Shown here one piece after another: positions 62,055 to 64,000 of a stretch of 64,000 nt of DNA. Made by a program: the position numbers and the translations under genes. The stretch comes from Enteroscipio rubneri. GTDB lineage: Bacteria; Actinomycetota; Coriobacteriia; Coriobacteriales; Eggerthellaceae. The notes beneath the pieces were generated by a model that was given only the letters and a program-made list of their open reading frames with translations, made no database searches and was not told where the DNA came from. Position 1 is the stretch's first letter. Each line of letters opens with the position of its first letter. The stretch covers positions 151,235 through 215,234 of the forward strand of contig NZ_PPEK01000003.1 in the NCBI RefSeq assembly GCF_002899715.1, given 5' to 3'.

Positions 62055-62909
62055 ATGGCCGCTCGGAAAGGTGCGATCGCTTTCGGCCTCGTATACATAC
62101 CCGTCGAACTCTACGCGGCGACGCAAGATGATGCGGTGCGATTCAATCAACTCGCCAAGGACAGCATGAAACGCGTGCGGTACGTCAAGACGTGTCCCGA
62201 CTGCAAGCGGGAGCTCAGGCCCGAGGACATAGTGAAGGGCTATCAGTACGAGAAGGGCAAGTATGTTGTTGTCACCGACGAGGAACTCGAAGCCATCAAA
62301 ACCTCTGCAGATCGTGCTATGAAGATCGTGCAATTCTCCGACATCGAAGAGGTTCCACCCCTCTATTTCGAAAAACCGTACCAGGTCATTGCTCAGGCCG
62401 GTGGAGAAAAACCGCTCGAACTGCTGAGACGCGCCATGGCAGACGAGGGGAAAATCGCCATCGGCACCACGGTGATGGGCAACTCCGAAACACCCATCGC
62501 GCTCATCCCCTACGAAGACGACCTCGTCATGATGACGCTCCATTTCCAAAGCGAGGTCAAAGATATTCCGAAGTCATTGCAGCATCCCGACGTCGCCGAC
62601 GAAGAGCTCTCGATGGCCCGCAAGCTCATTGAGAGCATGACCGAGCCATTCGATCCCGCGCGTTTCAAAAACTCGTACCAAGAGAAGCTCATGGATCTCA
62701 TCCAGCGTAAAGTCGCTGGTCAACAAGTTGTAACCGAGAAACCAGCAGAGCAGCCTTCAAACATAATCAATCTCATGGACGCTCTTTCGGCAAGCTTGAA
62801 AGCCCGCGAAGAAGCTGAAACCTCCCCAGTCGACGCCGATGACGCTACGAACAAAGAACCGCCTGCGAAAAGGCCTCCCCGACGACGTGCCCCGAAAAAG
62901 ACCGCATAG
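62055..62909 (+). CDS. ku: Ku-family DNA end-binding protein
   Basis: Bacterial non-homologous end-joining protein. ATG 62055 after GGATAGGAG. 284 residues: AARKGAIAFGLVYIPVELYA, DSMKRVRYVKTCPDCKRELR, DIVKGYQYEKGKYVVVTDEE, EDDLVMMTLHF, and a Lys/Arg/Pro-rich C-terminal tail (PPAKRPPRRRAPKKTA), which in homologues threads on DNA. The partner ligase LigD is not in the window. Convergent with the PAP2 gene. Confidence 0.94.
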   Translation: MAARKGAIAFGLVYIPVELYAATQDDAVRFNQLAKDSMKRVRYVKTCPDCKRELRPEDIVKGYQYEKGKYVVVTDEELEAIKTSADRAMKIVQFSDIEEVPPLYFEKPYQVIAQAGGEKPLELLRRAMADEGKIAIGTTVMGNSETPIALIPYEDDLVMMTLHFQSEVKDIPKSLQHPDVADEELSMARKLIESMTEPFDPARFKNSYQEKLMDLIQRKVAGQQVVTEKPAEQPSNIINLMDALSASLKAREEAETSPVDADDATNKEPPAKRPPRRRAPKKTA

Positions 62910-62922
62910 ATCGACGGCGACC

Positions 62923-63462
62923 TCAATCCGGCTGCTGCGGCACAAGCTTCTTTGCGATGACCACAGCGGAAACGCCGACAACAATGCCGATCACTGCGCC
63001 AACAAGGATGTCGCTTGGATAGTGCACGTACAGGTACAGACGCGAAAATGCGATCAGACACGCGGCGGCTACAGCAGCCGCCTTGAGCACCGTGGCAAGC
63101 CGTCCCTTGTCCGGCAAACAGCACAGCGCAGCAGCTGCGGCGAACGATACCATGGAGTGGTTCGACGGAAACGACGAACCTAACGGTGGCGGTATGAGCA
63201 AGCCTAGGAACTCGTAGGCTACGAAAGGCCTTACACGGCCGAACAGTGGCTTCAGCACGAGGGCGCCGAGAACTGCCGACGCAACGATGGCGAGGAGCAC
63301 CCCGATACCATAGACGCGCCGCTTCGGCTGAGCAATGAGAACGACAGCCGCCGCAAACCAAATGACCGCAAGATCACCGAGATGCGTGGCGAAGACCATG
63401 AAGGAATCCATGAACGGCGAGCCCAAATGCTCCTGTATGGCATCGAGTATGGCGCTATCCAT
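62923..63462 (-). CDS. PAP2-family lipid phosphatase
   Basis: 179 residues, five or six membrane segments. Motifs: KPLFGRVRP (KxxxxxxRP), SSFPSNHSMVSF (PSGH-like with Asn in place of Gly) and SRLYLYVHYPSDILVG (SRxxxxxHxxxD). All catalytic residues are present. Likely acts on undecaprenyl-PP or another lipid phosphate. AGGGG lies before the ATG, nine bases after the small gene upstream. Confidence 0.88.
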   Translation of the reverse strand: MDSAILDAIQEHLGSPFMDSFMVFATHLGDLAVIWFAAAVVLIAQPKRRVYGIGVLLAIVASAVLGALVLKPLFGRVRPFVAYEFLGLLIPPPLGSSFPSNHSMVSFAAAAALCCLPDKGRLATVLKAAAVAAACLIAFSRLYLYVHYPSDILVGAVIGIVVGVSAVVIAKKLVPQQPD

Positions 63463-63471
63463 TCGAAGCCC

Positions 63472-63645
63472 CTAGACGATCCGACCACGAGCATCGGGAC
63501 CGAGCCACGCGAGCAGCCATGCACAACCGGCTTGCACGTCATCGTAGGTTGCTTCGAAGTCGCCCGTGCACCAGGAGTCGGCGACATCGCATCCGCTCCC
63601 AGCGAACTCAAACAGTTTGCACAGTCTTCGATGCGGCACGCTCAT
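63472..63645 (-). CDS. 57-residue Cys/Trp-rich hypothetical protein
   Basis: ATG 63645 overlaps the TGA of the upstream minus-strand frame (ATGA), with AAAGGGGTG as binding site. Contains four Cys and three Trp (CKLFEFAGSGCDVADSWCTG, GCAWLLAWLGP). Sandwiched between a thioesterase remnant and the PAP2 gene in one operon. No family recognised; could be a fragment of a longer protein. Confidence 0.5.
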   Translation of the reverse strand: MSVPHRRLCKLFEFAGSGCDVADSWCTGDFEATYDDVQAGCAWLLAWLGPDARGRIV

Positions 63646-63880
63646 CGCACACCCCTTTCGCCGTTCTTGCGAACAGAGGGCGCGGCCGCATCGTCCGGTT
63701 CGAGCACCTCGCCGTAGCGCGCGTACAGCTCCGGAACGGCACGCTTCACGCTTACCGGCTTAAACGTCGTCGCATCGACGAGGCAATGGGTGCTCCGTCC
63801 TGTACAGCAGGGCTTCGCAACATCGGGGTCCTCCCCCTTTCGGAACACCTCATAGGCGTAAACGGTCTTTAGGGGTAACG
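63642..63880 (-). pseudogene. acyl-CoA thioesterase, 5'-truncated
   Basis: Reads like the C-terminal half of a 4-hydroxybenzoyl-CoA-type hot-dog thioesterase: TVYAYEVFRKGEDPDVAK, CCTGRSTHCLVDATTFKPVS, VKRAVPELYARYGEVLEP. The N-terminal half with the catalytic Asp region is not found upstream in any frame; the sequence before 63880 is the promoter region of the next plus-strand gene. It still couples to the 57-residue gene by ATGA. Confidence 0.6.
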
Positions 63881-63898
63881 TACAATTTTTTGCGCACT

Positions 63899-63927
63899 TT
63901 GACAGCAGGATAGCGTCCAGATAGGAA
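63899..63927 (+). promoter_or_regulatory. promoter of the gene leaving the window
   Basis: TTGACA (63899-63904), 17-base spacer, TAGGAA (63922-63927). A second candidate -10, TATGAT, lies at 63949-63954. Confidence 0.45.
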
Positions 63928-63992
63928 GGAGGGCACGGCCCGCCCCGGTATGATTCGAGTTGTCGAGACAAGAAGCATATTGGAGGAGAGCC

Positions 63993-64000
63993 ATGCCCGA
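63993..64000 (+). CDS. start of an unidentified gene
   Basis: ATG 63993 follows a strong GGAGGAGAGCC site. Only the first two codons and two bases (Met-Pro) are in the window. Confidence 0.45.

Noticed and set aside
63940..63992. TTCGAGT stretch near the window end as a tRNA T-arm.
   Set aside because: No acceptor, D or anticodon stems can be paired around it; it is a promoter/leader region. No tRNA was found elsewhere either.

Overview
The window is about 64 kb of high-GC bacterial chromosome with dense house-keeping genes. Actinobacterial mIHF lies between pyrF and gmk, rpoZ is next to gmk, and the codon use is strongly GC-rich. Against this, the gene order resembles Bacillota (comEA-comEC-holA-rpsT-lepA-hemW-hrcA-dnaJ; rpsO-pnp; dapA-rnj-ftsK-rodZ-pgsA-cinA-recA-rny-spoVS-miaB). 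This mixture fits the class Coriobacteriia, most likely an Eggerthella/Gordonibacter-type organism; that placement is inference from content only. No transposase, integrase, phage gene, CRISPR array, rRNA or tRNA was seen.

Layout. 1-1.3 kb: end of a minus-strand pair and a decayed XRE regulator. 1.4-5.2 kb: pyrimidine genes pyrK-pyrD-pyrF, then mIHF, gmk, rpoZ. 5.5-11 kb: thiI, the DNA-uptake genes comEA/comEC, and holA. 11.1-16.9 kb: rpsT (minus, with an unusually long tail), lepA, a small membrane protein, a nitroreductase relic, dusB, hemW. 17-24.4 kb: CIRCE-hrcA, dnaJ, rsmE, mtaB, phoH, ybeY, dgkA, era. 24.6-31.6 kb: surface and signalling genes (CapA-like, zinc-ribbon/PASTA protein, recO, TSCPD protein, C39-like membrane protein, VanRS-like two-component pair). 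31.9-46.9 kb: rpsO, pnp, dapB, dapA, RNase J, ftsK, RodZ-like, YajQ-like, rimO, a pgsA-cinA fusion, recA. 46.9-55.8 kb: recX, RNase Y, a GHKL ATPase, spoVS, miaB, miaA, a broken dapF, hflX. 56-64 kb: lexA with a divergent SOS-controlled small membrane protein, nrdR, dut, then accessory genes (MerR regulator, membrane and DUF5996 proteins, lipoprotein, a 24-codon peptide gene, Ku, PAP2 phosphatase).

Themes. DNA repair and the SOS response recur: recA, recX, recO, lexA and Ku are present, and LexA-type boxes lie at recA and in the lexA intergenic region. RNA turnover is well represented by PNPase, RNase J, RNase Y and YbeY. Three radical-SAM methylthiotransferases (MtaB, RimO, MiaB) occur within 32 kb. 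Several genes are decayed (XRE regulator, nitroreductase, dapF, a minus-strand fragment at 57.1 kb, a thioesterase). The most interesting candidates for new biology are the SOS-induced tail-anchored protein divergent from lexA, the GHKL ATPase that occupies the ymdB position beside spoVS, a MerR operator set, and a 24-codon membrane peptide gene.
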